Origin: a cyanobacterium endosymbiont of Rhopalodia gibberula | GTDB taxonomy: Bacteria; Cyanobacteriota; Cyanobacteriia; Cyanobacteriales; Microcystaceae | Reading direction: 5' to 3' | DNA length: 64,000 bases | Assembly: GCF_003574135.1 (NCBI RefSeq) | Contig: NZ_AP018341.1 | Location: 558,001 to 622,000 of the forward strand | Shown here: piece by piece, positions 8,711 to 19,755 of the stretch | Position numbering within the stretch: position 1 is the first letter of the stretch | How the letters are laid out: the number at the start of each line of letters is the position of its first letter | Made by a program: the position numbers and the translations under genes | The notes under the pieces: model-generated | Database searches by the model: none | Seen by the model: the letters and a program-made list of their open reading frames with translations, nothing else | What the model was told of the DNA's origin: nothing

Positions 8711-9360
8711 TAGTTAACTTTAAAGTTAATGATTTTGACTCGATTAGGTGAGTTTATTGTTGATAGTAAATCAAAAAAAGAACGAAATCTATTAAACTCA
8801 TAATAAGTAAGTTTTCTGGTATTAAAAAAGAAGATAAGCTTACAGCAATATATTTTAGTTTCCTGAAAACTTAACTCAAAATACTTAGATTTATTCCGAC
8901 TAAAGAAGTTTAAAATATACGTAATTAACTTATTATTTATGGGTATCAGAATACCGATAATAATAAAAATTTTGCTGCTATGTATTGGATAATCACTCAA
9001 AAATACTTAACTTAAGGTTAGAAGTTTGGACAATTTAAGATCATATTCATACACTAGATATAAGTCTACTTAACCTTGAGTATGATAGTTATTTTACATC
9101 GCCTTAGAATTATTTATATAAGTCGTTAATTTCGTTAAAACTAAACTTTCTTAAAAAAAGTTATGGCAGATATTTTTATATAAAAAATATAGCAAACAAC
9201 TAAATACGATAAAAGTAAACCTATTTAAAATAAAAACCTATAAAATTTCTTGAATTGAATTTTAAAAGAGATATAATTTTATTCGGTAATGTTGAATAAA
9301 AACTTGGTTAGAGTATTTTTAATAAAAATTAAGCTAGAATTTAATTTTTAATATTTATAC

Positions 9361-9396
9361 AGTCCTATATCTTCTTTTAAAGAGATATTTAGGACT
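9361..9396. terminator. Imperfect terminator-like hairpin
   Basis: AGTCCTATATCT at 9361-9372 pairs imperfectly with the end of the stretch, AGATATTTAGGACT. No intact gene adjoins it, so it probably outlived a lost gene. Confidence 0.4.
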
Positions 9397-9523
9397 ATAC
9401 ATTTACCTTCCTGCTTTTAACTAAGTTTTTTCTAGTATTAGAGAATAGAACCTTGAATTCTATTTTTAACTGTCTAAAAATAATTAAAGTTTTACCTCCT
9501 AGTTAAATCTTATTTAAATAAAA

Positions 9524-9567
9524 AATCTATAAATTTTAATACTTTTTTATATTAAAATTTATAGATT
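9524..9567. terminator. Perfect 17-bp AT-rich hairpin
   Basis: AATCTATAAATTTTAAT at 9524-9540 is the exact reverse complement of 9551-9567, with a 10-nt loop. A terminator-like relic with no gene next to it. Confidence 0.45.
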
Positions 9568-9602
9568 CAATTTAACATAAAAATTACTTTTATTATATGA
9601 GT

Positions 9603-9618
9603 CACTCCTTGAGGAGTG
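9603..9618. repeat. Short palindrome CACTCCT/AGGAGTG
   Basis: A 7-bp stem with a 2-nt centre. It could be an operator or a hairpin; no gene assignment possible. Confidence 0.3.
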
Positions 9619-10015
9619 TAAATCTTAGTATTTTAATTACTAATTAATAGCTATCAAATTTGTAAAGTTTCCTTTTGATCTAATAAATATAGATATTATG
9701 ATGGATATGTCCGTTGCAAATTCTCCTGAAGAAGAATCATGAAAGCTCTCCACGTCAACAAATTATACATTGTATTTTACCGTCATGATCATATAATGTA
9801 ACCATGATAAACATGATATAAAGCGTAATTCTCTATAGATTTGTAGATTCTACAATTTTATAAAAAAATGTTAAGGTACCTAGTGAACTTCTTTTAAGAT
9901 TCGATTTTAATATTCAGTTAAAATCAATAGGTTGTTCTCAAGTTCTGACTTTGATTCAACCATCCGACAGAAACCGCTACTATTGGTTTATGAACTCAAG
10001 TATTATTAACAGGAT

Positions 10016-11503
10016 ATGACTACTGCAACCCCTTTTCAAACTAAATACGAAGCCGTTATTGGGTTAGAAACCCATTGTCAACTTAACACTAGTAGTAAAA
10101 TTTTCTGCGCCTGTTCAACTAAGTTTGACAGTCCTCCCAACACTAATATATGTCCAATTTGTTTGGGCTATCCGGGGGTTTTACCTGTCCTCAACAAAGA
10201 AGTTTTAGCCTCTGCAGGTAGGTTAGGACTGGCAATCGATGGAAAAATCGCTTTATATAGTAAGTTTGACCGCAAACAATATTTCTATGCTGATCTTCCT
10301 AAGAATTACCAGATTTCTCAATACGATTTCCCCATCGTCGAACACGGTTTCCTCGAAATTGAATTGGTGGATAAAAAAAACAAGGAAGTTACCCGTAAAA
10401 TCATTGGTATAACTCGTTTACACATGGAAGAAGATGCCGGAAAATTAGTTCATGCAGGAAGTGATTCCCTATCAGGATCAACTCACTCCCTAGTAGATTT
10501 TAATCGGACAGGCGTTCCTCTACTCGAAATTGTTTCAGAACCTGACTTGCGCTCAGGACGAGAGGCAGCAGAATACGCCCAAGAGTTACGTCGTTTAGTC
10601 CGTTATTTAGGTATTAGTGATGGTAATATGCAAGAGGGATCATTGCGCTGTGATGTTAATATTTCTGTCCGTCCTGTGGGACAAAAAGAGTTTGGAACCA
10701 AGATAGAAATTAAAAATATGAACTCTTTTAATGCCATCCAAAAAGCTATTGAATACGAAATTAAACGGCAAATTGAGACCTTAGAAAGGGGTGAATCTCT
10801 ATTCCAAGAAACTCGTCTTTGGGAAGAGAAAAGTCAGTGCACCGTTAGTATGAGGAAAAAGGAAGGAGCTAGTGACTATCGTTACTTTCCTGAACCTGAT
10901 ATTCCTCCTTTAGAGATATCTCCCGACCAATTAGAAAATTGGCGGAAAACTATTCCAGAACTTCCTGCAAAAAAGCGGAAACGTTATGAGAAAGAATTAG
11001 GAATTTCTGCTTATGATGCCCGCGTTTTAACCGATGATCGAGATATAGCTAATTTTTATGAAAAAGCTGTAGAGACTGGGGCTGATGCTAAGTTAGTAGC
11101 TAATTGGGTCACTCAAGATATTGCTGCCTATTTAAATAATAGTAAGTTAGACATAACCAAAATTTCTTTGGACCCAGTTAATTTAGGGGAGTTAGTCCAA
11201 CTCATTGAGAAGGGAACCATTAGTGGCAAAATTGCCAAAGAAATCCTTCCAGAACTATTAGAAAAAGGTGGATCACCAGAAAAGTTGGTTGAAGCTAAAG
11301 GAATGACCCAAATTTCGGATACAAAAGAAATTGAAAAAATAGTTGATGAAGTATTGCTTTCTAACCCTAACGAACTTGAAAAATTCCGCAATGGAAAAAC
11401 TAAGCTAAAAGGTTTTTTTGTCGGTCAAGTAATAAAGAAGACAGGTGGACGAGCCGATCCTAAACTGACAAATCAGTTAGTAGAGAAAAAACTGAAAGGC
11501 TAA
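10016..11503 (+). CDS. gatB: GatB, Asp/Glu-tRNA amidotransferase subunit B
   Basis: The tRNA-binding and kinase-like subunit of GatCAB, which converts Glu-tRNA(Gln) and Asp-tRNA(Asn) to the amidated forms. The protein has 495 residues, normal length. The N-terminal cradle signature YEAVIGLETHCQLNTSSKIFC is present, with zinc-type cysteines in FCACSTKF and NICPICLGYPG. The family motifs VDFNRTGVPLLEIVSEPDL and YRYFPEPDIPPL and a C-terminal YqeY-like tail (about residues 350-495) are intact. GatA and GatC are not in the window. A 1.8-kb desert lies upstream and 0.9 kb of spacer downstream, so it is likely a single-gene transcript. Confidence 0.95.
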   Translation: MTTATPFQTKYEAVIGLETHCQLNTSSKIFCACSTKFDSPPNTNICPICLGYPGVLPVLNKEVLASAGRLGLAIDGKIALYSKFDRKQYFYADLPKNYQISQYDFPIVEHGFLEIELVDKKNKEVTRKIIGITRLHMEEDAGKLVHAGSDSLSGSTHSLVDFNRTGVPLLEIVSEPDLRSGREAAEYAQELRRLVRYLGISDGNMQEGSLRCDVNISVRPVGQKEFGTKIEIKNMNSFNAIQKAIEYEIKRQIETLERGESLFQETRLWEEKSQCTVSMRKKEGASDYRYFPEPDIPPLEISPDQLENWRKTIPELPAKKRKRYEKELGISAYDARVLTDDRDIANFYEKAVETGADAKLVANWVTQDIAAYLNNSKLDITKISLDPVNLGELVQLIEKGTISGKIAKEILPELLEKGGSPEKLVEAKGMTQISDTKEIEKIVDEVLLSNPNELEKFRNGKTKLKGFFVGQVIKKTGGRADPKLTNQLVEKKLKG

Positions 11504-11627
11504 GTATTTCAATCTTTACCCGTTTAGGAAATGAGAGGATTATAAAATTACCTTCTTCACTAATTTTACCTATGTTCAGTTCAAATGTATACTAGTTTAG
11601 TGGTTAGCTGGACACGTATCTACGCGA

Positions 11628-11825
11628 ATGACAAACCCATCAGGGTTTACTTTTTCAATCACTGCTAGATGTTGTTACCAAAACAAGCACTCAAACTTTG
11701 ATTGGGAAAGTATCAAAGATAGCTTATATAGTACAGTTAAGATTCTTGCTCTGTTTTTTTATCTCCCTCAAGAATTTATACGGAAGGCCTTTGATTTAAA
11801 TGAAATGTCTCAGATTGACGGTTGA
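11628..11825 (+). CDS. Possible 65-aa protein or surviving 3' end of a lost gene
   Basis: The 65-codon frame MTNPSGFTFSITARCC... ends exactly at a strong hairpin (11824-11866), whose first bases overlap the stop codon. That placement suggests a genuine gene end rather than chance. There is no clear ribosome site before ATG 11628, and I do not recognise the sequence. It contains a hydrophobic stretch (TVKILALFFYLPQ). It may be the tail of a truncated gene or a lineage-specific small protein. Confidence 0.25.
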   Translation: MTNPSGFTFSITARCCYQNKHSNFDWESIKDSLYSTVKILALFFYLPQEFIRKAFDLNEMSQIDG

Positions 11826-11866
11826 GCTATGTTGGTGTAGTCATGCATGCTACATTGACATAGCTC
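11824..11866 (+). terminator. Long terminator hairpin (17-bp stem with three G-U pairs)
   Basis: GAGCTATGT (11824-11832) pairs with ACATAGCTC (11858-11866). TGTAG (11836-11840) pairs with CTACA (11850-11854). The three bases between them form G-U pairs on the plus-strand RNA only. The hairpin is followed by TTTA. Confidence 0.6.
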
Positions 11867-12092
11867 TTTAGTTAATAAACACAAGTTAAAAGGAAAATAG
11901 CTAGACTATATTAATTTATCTTAGATAGGAAAAAAGATTAGTATTTTAAGTTAGTCCATTATCCGTACGATGGGTTTAGGATGATATTAGTAAGGGTTAT
12001 AAACTTTGTTATTTGGCAAAGAGGTGTGTTGTTAACACATAGTGCTGATAATAATCTTGGACTGGTTTTCTAAAATCTTATAATGAGTCTGT

Positions 12093-12133
12093 CTCCGTCT
12101 CTATTTGCCTTGCTAAGGTAAATAGAAACGGAG
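12093..12133 (+). terminator. Interrupted hairpin before metH
   Basis: CTCCGT...CTATTT...CCTT pairs with AAGG...AAATAG...ACGGAG around a 3-nt loop. It could be a relic terminator or part of the metH leader. Confidence 0.4.
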
Positions 12134-12390
12134 CTTCCAAAATTTATCCCAACTGTAGTTTACATACATTGAGAGAAAACTCTGTATATTAGAGTTTATC
12201 ACTGTAACGAGTGTAAATACTTGACCTCACTAAATTTATCAGCCAGTCAAGATATTAAAAATAGAGAAATATCTGCACTAGGGCATAGTGTGCTTAAAAG
12301 TGTCTGTTCACTCAAAGCTCTCGGCTCTGCTGACAGGAGATATGTCAAAATAAAATTTAAGTTCTAACCTGCTATTTTGAGTATAGTTCT

Positions 12391-15300
12391 ATGAATAATT
12401 CCTTCCTTAACCATCTTCAAAGTCCCAAACGCCCTGTTCTTGTCTTTGACGGTGCAACAGGGACTTCATTACAGACTCAAAATTTGACCGCCGAGGATTT
12501 TGGAGGACCTGAATATGAAGGGTGCAACGAGTACCTAGTCCAAACCAAACCAGAAGCAGTTGGGAAGGTACACAGAGAGTTTTTGGAAGTTGGTGCAGAT
12601 GTTATTGAAACTAATTCTTTCGGAGGGACGTCCATTGTTCTTGCTGAGTATAATTTAGCAGACAAAGCATATTATCTCAACAAAAAAGCCGCTGAACTAG
12701 CAAAGAATATTGCAGCTGAATATTCTACTCCTGAAAAACCCCGTTTTGTAGCAGGTTCAATCGGACCAGGAACCAAACTACCCACTTTAGGACATGTTGA
12801 GTTTGATACCCTCAAAAAATCGTATATCGAACAAGTAGAAGGATTATATGATGGTGGGGCAGATTTATTAATTATTGAAACCTGCCAGGATGTACTACAA
12901 ATTAAAGCAGCTTTAAACGCTGTCGAAGAAGTTTTTCGCCAAAAATGTGACCGTTTACCAATTATGGTTTCGCTCACAATGGAAGTAATGGGGACGATGT
13001 TAGTGGGAACAGAAATAGGCGCCGCATTAGCTATTCTAGAACCCTATAAAATTGATATTTTGGGACTCAATTGCGCTACGGGACCTGAACAGATGAAAGA
13101 ACATATTAGATACTTATCTGAACATTCCCCTTTTATAATTTCTTGTATTCCCAATGCTGGGTTACCCGAAAACATTGGTGGACAAGCACATTATCGTCTA
13201 ACTCCAATGGAATTAAAAATGGCGTTAATGCACTTTATTGAAGATTTAGGGGTACAAATTATCGGAGGATGTTGTGGAACTCGTCCAGATCATATCAAAG
13301 CGTTAGCAGAACTTTCCCATAGTTTAAGACCTAAAGAACGCCACCCCAATTATGAAGCTTCTGCTGCTTCAATTTATAGTGCACAACCTTATATTCAAGA
13401 TAATTCATTTCTAATTATAGGAGAAAGATTAAACGCTAGTGGCTCTAAGAAATGTCGTACCTTACTTAATAAAGAAGACTGGGATAGCCTCGTATCTCTA
13501 GCAAAATCTCAAGTGAAAGAAGGAGCACATATACTTGATGTTAACGTAGATTATGTTGGAAGGGATGGGGTACGAGATATGCGCACATTAGTCTCCTGTC
13601 TTATTAAGAATATAACCTTACCTTTAATGCTTGATTCGACAGAATGGCAAAAAATGGAGGCAGGGCTAAAGGTGGCAGGAGGTAAATGTATCCTCAATTC
13701 TACTAACTATGAGGATGGGGAGGGACGCTTTCTAAAAGTATTAGAATTAGCGAAGAATTATGGTGCAGGAGTTGTGATAGGAACTATTGACGAAGACGGA
13801 ATGGGGCGCACCAAAGATAGAAAATTTGAGATTGCAAAACGAGCTTATAATGCAGCAATAGAGTATGGAATACCTGCCCATGAACTTTTTTTTGATACGT
13901 TAGCATTACCTATCTCTACAGGTATAGAAGAAGATAGAAAAAACGGAAAAGCAACTATTGAATCTATTAAGCTTATTCGAGAAGAATTGCCAGGGTGTCA
14001 TATTTTACTGGGGATTTCTAATATTTCCTTTGGCTTAAATCCTGCAGCGCGACAGGTATTAAACTCCATATTTTTATATGAAGCAATGCAAGTAGGATTG
14101 GATGGGGCGATCGTTAGCGCAAACAAAATATTACCCCTCACTAAAATTGAGCCAAAACATCAAAAAATATGTCGAGATCTAATTTACGATCTACGAGAAT
14201 TTAATGAAGATATCTGTACCTATGATCCTCTAACAAAATTGACGGAATTATTTACAGGTAAGACTACGAAAAAAGATCCCACAAAAATAGCTAATGTATC
14301 TATAGAAGAACGACTTAAACAGCATATTATTGATGGAGAAAAACTAGGTTTAGAAGAAGCGTTAAAACTAGCACTAAAACAATATCATCCCCTCGATATT
14401 ATTAATATATTTCTTCTTAATGGAATGAAAGTAGTAGGTGAGTTATTTGGTTCAGGACAAATGCAGTTGCCTTTTGTGTTACAGTCTGCTCAAACTATGA
14501 AAGCTGCGGTAGCTTACCTAGAACCTTTTATGGATAAAGAAGAAAATGGTAATGATAATGGAAAAGGCAAGTTTATTATTGCAACTGTCAAAGGAGATGT
14601 TCATGATATTGGCAAAAACTTGGTTGACATTATCCTTTCCAATAATGGCTACAAAGTAATTAATCTAGGTATTAAACAATCGGTTGAGAATATCATTCAA
14701 GCTTACGAAGAGCATAAACCTGATTGTATTGCAATGAGTGGTCTATTAGTCAAATCAACAGCATTTATGAAAGATAATTTAGAAGTCTTTAATGAGCGTG
14801 GAATTAATGTTCCTGTAATTTTAGGAGGAGCTGCTTTAACCCCAAAATTTGTCTACGAAGACTGTCAAAATACCTATAGAGGTAAAGTCATTTATGGGAA
14901 AGATGCCTTCTCCGATTTAGCATTTATGGATACATTAATGCCAGCGAAATCAGTTGGAAGCTGGAATAATTCACAAGGATTTTTGGGAGAATTTAAAGAA
15001 AAAAATAGCCTATTTCAGAAAGAAAGAGGAGAAAAGACAGCAAAAAAATTTGCTGAGAAAGATGGTAAATCTACTTCCCTGAAAAACTTACAAATCATTG
15101 ATACAAAAAGATCAGAGGCTGTAAAAATAATAGACCCTGTTTCCCCTCCTTTCTGGGGAACTAAGATTTTAAATCCAGAAGACCTAAATCTAAGTGAAAT
15201 ATTCTGGTATTTAGATTTACAGGCGTTAATTGCAGGTCAGTGGCAATTTCGCAAGCCTAAAGAACAATCACGGGAAAAACACCATCAATTTTTAGTCAAG

Positions 15301-15969
15301 AAAGTTTATCCGATTTTAGAAGACTGGAAACAGAAAATTATTACAGAAGATTTATTGCATCCTACAGTGGTTTATGGTTACTTTCCCTGTCAATCTGAAG
15401 GAAATAAATTGTTAGTTTATGATCCCGAAATTATCCAAAACTTAGACGATAAAATCCCTGAAAATATAGAACCTATTTGGATAATTGAATTTCCTCGCCA
15501 AAAATCCGGTCGTCGCTTATGTTTTGCAGACTTCTTCAATTCTAAGGAATTAGGGCTAATTGACGTATTCCCGATGCAAGCAGTGACCGTCGGGCAAATT
15601 GCAACAGAATACGCACATAAACTCTTTGCTGATAATGATTATACAAATTATCTTTATTTTCATGGTATGGCTGTTCAAACTACCGAGGGGTTAGCTGAAT
15701 GGACACACGCTAAAATTCGTCGAGAATTAGGCTTTGGAAAGAAAGATCCTGATAATATTAGAGAAATATTACAACAGCACTATCAAGGTTCTCGTTATAG
15801 CTTTGGGTATCCTGCTTGTCCCAATATTCAAGATCAATATAAACAATTAGAGGTATTAGGATGCAATCGCATCGACATGTACATGGATGAGAGTGAACAA
15901 ATCTATCCTGAACAGTCTACAACAGCAATTATTACCTATCATCCTGTTGCTAAATACTTCAGTGCATAA
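12391..15969 (+). CDS. metH: MetH, cobalamin-dependent methionine synthase
   Basis: MetH transfers a methyl group from methyltetrahydrofolate via cobalamin to homocysteine, making methionine. All four modules are present in 1192 residues. The homocysteine domain (about 1-330) has zinc ligands in GLNCATG and GGCCGT. The folate domain (about 340-620) includes [12 protein letters not shown]. The B12 cap and binding domain (about 640-880) carries the cobalamin-ligand His in GDVHDIGKN, near residue 737. The SAM activation domain (about 935-1190) has [20 protein letters not shown]. Retention implies that cobalamin is made or obtained. A menG pseudogene starts 16 bases downstream. Confidence 0.95.
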   Translation: MNNSFLNHLQSPKRPVLVFDGATGTSLQTQNLTAEDFGGPEYEGCNEYLVQTKPEAVGKVHREFLEVGADVIETNSFGGTSIVLAEYNLADKAYYLNKKAAELAKNIAAEYSTPEKPRFVAGSIGPGTKLPTLGHVEFDTLKKSYIEQVEGLYDGGADLLIIETCQDVLQIKAALNAVEEVFRQKCDRLPIMVSLTMEVMGTMLVGTEIGAALAILEPYKIDILGLNCATGPEQMKEHIRYLSEHSPFIISCIPNAGLPENIGGQAHYRLTPMELKMALMHFIEDLGVQIIGGCCGTRPDHIKALAELSHSLRPKERHPNYEASAASIYSAQPYIQDNSFLIIGERLNASGSKKCRTLLNKEDWDSLVSLAKSQVKEGAHILDVNVDYVGRDGVRDMRTLVSCLIKNITLPLMLDSTEWQKMEAGLKVAGGKCILNSTNYEDGEGRFLKVLELAKNYGAGVVIGTIDEDGMGRTKDRKFEIAKRAYNAAIEYGIPAHELFFDTLALPISTGIEEDRKNGKATIESIKLIREELPGCHILLGISNISFGLNPAARQVLNSIFLYEAMQVGLDGAIVSANKILPLTKIEPKHQKICRDLIYDLREFNEDICTYDPLTKLTELFTGKTTKKDPTKIANVSIEERLKQHIIDGEKLGLEEALKLALKQYHPLDIINIFLLNGMKVVGELFGSGQMQLPFVLQSAQTMKAAVAYLEPFMDKEENGNDNGKGKFIIATVKGDVHDIGKNLVDIILSNNGYKVINLGIKQSVENIIQAYEEHKPDCIAMSGLLVKSTAFMKDNLEVFNERGINVPVILGGAALTPKFVYEDCQNTYRGKVIYGKDAFSDLAFMDTLMPAKSVGSWNNSQGFLGEFKEKNSLFQKERGEKTAKKFAEKDGKSTSLKNLQIIDTKRSEAVKIIDPVSPPFWGTKILNPEDLNLSEIFWYLDLQALIAGQWQFRKPKEQSREKHHQFLVKKVYPILEDWKQKIITEDLLHPTVVYGYFPCQSEGNKLLVYDPEIIQNLDDKIPENIEPIWIIEFPRQKSGRRLCFADFFNSKELGLIDVFPMQAVTVGQIATEYAHKLFADNDYTNYLYFHGMAVQTTEGLAEWTHAKIRRELGFGKKDPDNIREILQQHYQGSRYSFGYPACPNIQDQYKQLEVLGCNRIDMYMDESEQIYPEQSTTAIITYHPVAKYFSA

Positions 15970-15984
15970 GTTAACTATTTGCCC

Positions 15985-16702
15985 ATGATCTATTCAAACC
16001 CGCATTCTGCTACAAAAAGTCTAAGGATTTTTAGGCATATTGCCCCAGTTTACGATAGATATAAACAACGTTTTAAGTTTAGAACAACATCTTATATGGA
16101 AGCTAATAGCTATTAAATAGAGTCAACCTCAATTGGGAGATAAAGGATCAGATGTCCGCTGTAGGAGTTGAGATTTAGCCCAATTATTAGCTCGTCAAAA
16201 AGTCGGATAAACGGAACAAGTGGTGTGATTAGATTTTTTTCGGGAACAACTGAAGATCGCCTGTAAACAATCTATTTGTAAATCATTCTTACTATCAATT
16301 GAGTGAACTGAAGAAAATATCCTCAATTTATCGTTTAAGGATTAGAAGTTCAACTGTGTTACTATGATCTATAGTTTATGAAACATAATCGATATTTTCT
16401 GTTGTTTACAGAAGTTACATCGTATCCTAAAACTATACTCGAAAGTATCTTTAATTGACTTTCATCGTTCTCAACAATCTTTAATGCGTTATTTTCAATA
16501 ATAATGTTACTTGCGAACCCTAGTTGTCTCAACAGCTCAAAACTTTGGCTTAACCTAAGAATATACTTACATTAACCCCAGTTAAGAGAAATTGCCCATC
16601 GAAACTCAACAGGTTAAATTAACCTATGACATAGTATTTATCCATAAATTCCATTATTCTAATGTCATAGGAATGATGAGGGTATTAGTTCCTATAAAGT
16701 AA
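15985..16702 (+). pseudogene. menG: menG/ubiE pseudogene (demethylphylloquinone methyltransferase)
   Basis: The intact enzyme methylates 2-phytyl-1,4-naphthoquinone, the last step to phylloquinone of photosystem I. The remnant spans about 239 codons, the normal length. In order, across several frames, I read HIAPVYDRY (16036 on), SLEQHLIWK (about 16076), SQPQLGDKGSDVRC and DLAQLLARQKVG (in place of the GSGDLALxLAR region). Further on come LHRILK (about 16415), DFHRSQQSLMRYFQ (about 16457), STAQNFGLT and finally GMMRVLV for the family's GGMMGVLV. A frameshift lies between 16056 and 16070 and multiple in-frame stops follow. The remnant cannot encode a functional protein. The family call rests on motif order, not on an alignment. 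Confidence 0.85.
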
Positions 16703-17717
16703 AATGATATATAAAAGATAAAAGAAAAAAATTTAATACTTATTTTTTATCTCCTCCTTTATTTTTCAAAAAACTGAATCATCTTGTTAAATGTTTTAAA
16801 CAATTAATTTATACTGAATCTAGTGAACTGTTGTTGAATAACCTATTCTAGGCTTAGAACTGATACACTATTAGTTAAATTCTGTATCAAAGTGTTAACC
16901 TTGTAGGAAAAAGTCAATATCAACTTGTGTAAGAAGTCATTTGGGGACTCAGTAAATTTACGATGATTTGGACTAAACAAGATATGTACGAGCAACTAAG
17001 GTAACTTAAAGGAGTAGCGAAAGAAATTCATTGATTATAAGACACTTAACTTTAAAGGTATGGTATTCCGAAAGTTTATTTTGAGAATAAATAACTTTTA
17101 CTCTCCATTTTATCTCTGAATAATAATAAGTAAAGGTAACAAATAACTACTGTAACAAACTTAAATCTGAAGACTTATTTGGGATTCTAGGAATCCTCTG
17201 ATCTTCTAAATAAGATTGAAATTACCGCCAAGTGGAACGTTAAAAAGTACATTATACTGTTTTGTATCTCTATATTTAGACAATCATAATTAAATTTATA
17301 TTGCTTTAATTGATATTTTTAACGGTAACGAATCCGAACATATTTTTGTTAAAATTAAATTGTCTTGGCTCAATTATTTTCAAATATTTTTCTACAATTT
17401 TATTAGCTTTTTTATTAGCTCGCATAAGATATAACTCTCCTTCTATTATGTTTAGTTCTGAATTATATATCTCTGCATATTCGTATAAAACTTTTCTGTT
17501 TTCTGTTTTTAAACAAAAAATATGAAGTAATTTTTTATTATTACTCTTTTTCAGTTTCTAGCTCCTTTTGATGACTCTAAAGATTTTTTGGAAGTTTATT
17601 TTGCTTTTATCTCTTTTTTAGAACCTTAAATATTAAACACTAAAGAATGGAAAATAGGCCCTTAATCCATTAAAATAAATGTGTAGAATAGTCCCTAACC
17701 ACTTATCTAGACAGACC
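16703..17717. other. AT-rich spacer, nothing recognised
   Basis: About 1 kb with a small hairpin (GGATTC/GAATCC near 17181-17195) and one 71-codon frame at 17310-17525 of no recognisable family. It contains no supported gene. Confidence 0.4.
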
Positions 17718-18938
17718 ATGCAAACCATGGAAACTACCCAGCTTCTAACATCCTCTGCTCCTGAATTTGATACTGCCATTCATCGTCGTAAAACCTGTCC
17801 TGTCCCAGTAGGAGATGTCATCATTGGGGGAGATTATCCTGTGGTGGTGCAATCAATGATTAATGAGGATACCCTAGATATTGAGAGGTCAGTCACCGCT
17901 ATTCGGCGTCTACATGAAATTGGCTGTGAAATTGTACGAGTTACTGTTCCTAGTATGTCCCATGCCAAAGCCCTAGCAGGTATTAATAAAAAACTTACTC
18001 AAGTTTATCAAAAGGTTCCCCTAGTAGCCGATGTACACCATAATGGCATGAGGATTGCTCTAGAAGTCGCTAGGCACGTGGATAAGGTTCGTATTAACCC
18101 TGGATTATATGTCTTCGAGAAACCTAATCCCATCCGTGGTGAATACACCCAAGCTGAATTTAATGAAATTGGCGAAAAAATCGCAAACAAATTGAAGCCC
18201 TTGGTTATTTCTTTAAAAAATCAGGGAAAAGCTATGCGAATTGGAGTTAATCACGGTTCCTTAGCTGAAAGAATGTTATTTACCTATGGGGACACTCCCG
18301 AAGGAATGGTAGAATCGGCTCTAGAATTCATCCGTATTTGTGAATCTCTAGATTTTCATAGAATAGTCGTCTCACTAAAATCATCCCGTGTTCCCGTGAT
18401 GTTATCCGCCTATCGCTTGATGGTTAAACGGATGGATGACCTAGGAATGGACTATCCCCTACATTTGGGGGTCACAGAAGCGGGAGATAGTGAATATGGA
18501 CGAATTAAATCTACTGCCGGAATTGGAACTCTCTTAGCTGAAGGAATTGGGGATACTATCCGCGTTTCCTTAACTGAAGCCCCTGAGAAAGAAATTCCTG
18601 TTTGTTATAACATCCTCCAAGCCTTGGGATTACGTAAGACCATGGTGGAGTACATCGCTTGTCCTTCGTGTGGCCGAACTCTATTTAATTTGGAAAAAGT
18701 CCTTAACGAAGTACGAGAAGCCACTAAACATTTGACAGGGTTAGATATTGCGGTGATGGGTTGTATTGTCAATGGTCCAGGAGAAATGGCCGATGCAGAC
18801 TATGGTTATGTTGGGAAACAGTCCGGATACATTTCTTTATATAGGGGGCGGGAAGAGATTAGAAAAGTTCCTGAGGACCGAGGCGTTCAAGAATTAATTG
18901 AGTTAATAAAAATTGATGGCCGTTGGGTTGACCCTTAA
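17718..18938 (+). CDS. ispG: IspG (GcpE), HMBPP synthase
   Basis: IspG is the [4Fe-4S] enzyme that converts MEcPP to HMBPP in the non-mevalonate isoprenoid pathway. The TIM-barrel part contains [20 protein letters not shown] and [11 protein letters not shown]. The cluster-binding C-terminal part has [12 protein letters not shown] (about residue 314) and [20 protein letters not shown] prefer ATG 17718 over the in-frame 17679 because residues before MQTMETT look like spacer; ATG 17727 is also possible. The length is about 406 residues, normal for cyanobacteria. Isoprenoids are needed for the plastoquinone side chain and lipid carriers even without photosynthesis. Confidence 0.94.
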   Translation: MQTMETTQLLTSSAPEFDTAIHRRKTCPVPVGDVIIGGDYPVVVQSMINEDTLDIERSVTAIRRLHEIGCEIVRVTVPSMSHAKALAGINKKLTQVYQKVPLVADVHHNGMRIALEVARHVDKVRINPGLYVFEKPNPIRGEYTQAEFNEIGEKIANKLKPLVISLKNQGKAMRIGVNHGSLAERMLFTYGDTPEGMVESALEFIRICESLDFHRIVVSLKSSRVPVMLSAYRLMVKRMDDLGMDYPLHLGVTEAGDSEYGRIKSTAGIGTLLAEGIGDTIRVSLTEAPEKEIPVCYNILQALGLRKTMVEYIACPSCGRTLFNLEKVLNEVREATKHLTGLDIAVMGCIVNGPGEMADADYGYVGKQSGYISLYRGREEIRKVPEDRGVQELIELIKIDGRWVDP

Positions 18939-19294
18939 GCTAAACATGAGTACTTGCATAGTTAGTCTGTAGGACGGTCGTTAAGACCCCAAAAGAGATA
19001 GTAGGTCTCAGACAGCAGGTGCTTTGAGGCAAACTTGAGTCGTAAGACTTGGAAGTCGCGCTAAGTTCCTTAACCATTTCAGAGGGTGGTGAAGATGTCA
19101 ATACTTCAAATTGCACTACTGAACAGGGACTTTGGTTAGTCTCTTAGATTAAGAGATTTAGTTTAAGACGATAAGAAAATTAAAATCTATCAGAGTTTTT
19201 ACCTTGTAATTTACATAGAAGAAATGTTATTATGTTCTTCCGTGTTGAAAATTAGCATTGTTAGACATTAAGCAATCTGTTGTAGGAAACGACC
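18939..19294. other. Intergenic before rpsT, fairly GC-rich and possibly structured
   Basis: The stretch 18960-19100 is visibly richer in G and C than other spacers here and contains short pairings such as GAGTCGTAAGACTTGG. I recognise no RNA family in it and no open frame. The last 90 bases look like the rpsT promoter and leader. Confidence 0.35.
19204..19233 (+). promoter_or_regulatory. Possible rpsT promoter
   Basis: TTGTAA (19204-19209) and TATTAT (19228-19233) are 18 bases apart. This would give a leader of about 55 bases before the rpsT GTG. It is a consensus match only. Confidence 0.3.
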
Positions 19295-19588
19295 GTGGCC
19301 AACTCGAAGTCTGCACTTAAGCGTATTGATACTGCCGAACGCAACCGGCTACGCAACAAAGCGTACCGCTCGGCACTGAGAACTTTGATGAAAAAACATT
19401 TTAAAGCTGTAGAAGAATACGCGGCAAACCCAACCTGTGATAACAAAACGGTTGCTGATGAGTCTTTATCGGCAGCCTATAGCAAAATAGACAAAGCCGT
19501 CAAACGAAAAGTTTTACATAAAAACAATGGGTCCAGGAAGAAAGCTCGTTTAGCCAAAGCTCTTAAAGAAGTTGTTATAGTTTCTTAA
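19295..19588 (+). CDS. rpsT: Ribosomal protein S20
   Basis: A basic 97-residue protein of the small subunit. It starts [29 protein letters not shown], the S20 signature, and continues with helical [11 protein letters not shown] and the C-terminal [16 protein letters not shown]. The start is GTG, with AGGA at 19284-19287 seven bases upstream. It heads the conserved cyanobacterial order rpsT-tatD-rpoB. Confidence 0.95.
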   Translation: MANSKSALKRIDTAERNRLRNKAYRSALRTLMKKHFKAVEEYAANPTCDNKTVADESLSAAYSKIDKAVKRKVLHKNNGSRKKARLAKALKEVVIVS

Positions 19589-19755
19589 ATGGACTGGTTT
19601 TTGAGTTGAATAAAGCATATAGAGAATAAGACAAGAGGATTAGGACAAATTAGAACTTGCACTTCCTTGATAAACCGAAAATAAACACAAACAGGTCAGT
19701 ATTAATTTCTCTAGTCTAGGAGACTTAGCTGAGCAGTCGGCTTACGATTAACCAG

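Larger units (their letters stand above)
8241..10015. other. 1.8-kb AT-rich desert with one gene remnant and three hairpins
   Basis: Apart from the features listed separately at 8466-8710, 9361-9396, 9524-9567 and 9603-9618, I see no coding signal. The 96-codon minus-strand frame at 8710-9000 is AT-driven and resembles no protein I know. Confidence 0.4.
11504..12390. other. Intergenic with a small frame and two strong hairpins
   Basis: Only the frame at 11628-11825 and the hairpins at 11824-11866 and 12093-12133 stand out. The 250 bases before metH show no riboswitch signature that I recognise. Confidence 0.4.

Noticed and set aside
8710-9000. 96-codon minus-strand frame rich in I, K, N and F
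   Set aside because: Composition follows the AT bias, with no motif and no ribosome site.
12140-12390. Possible SAM or cobalamin riboswitch before metH
   Set aside because: I could not find the conserved core of either class; only unrelated small hairpins are present.
17310-17525. 71-codon hydrophobic frame before ispG
   Set aside because: No ribosome site, no family resemblance, and in AT-rich spacer; probably chance.
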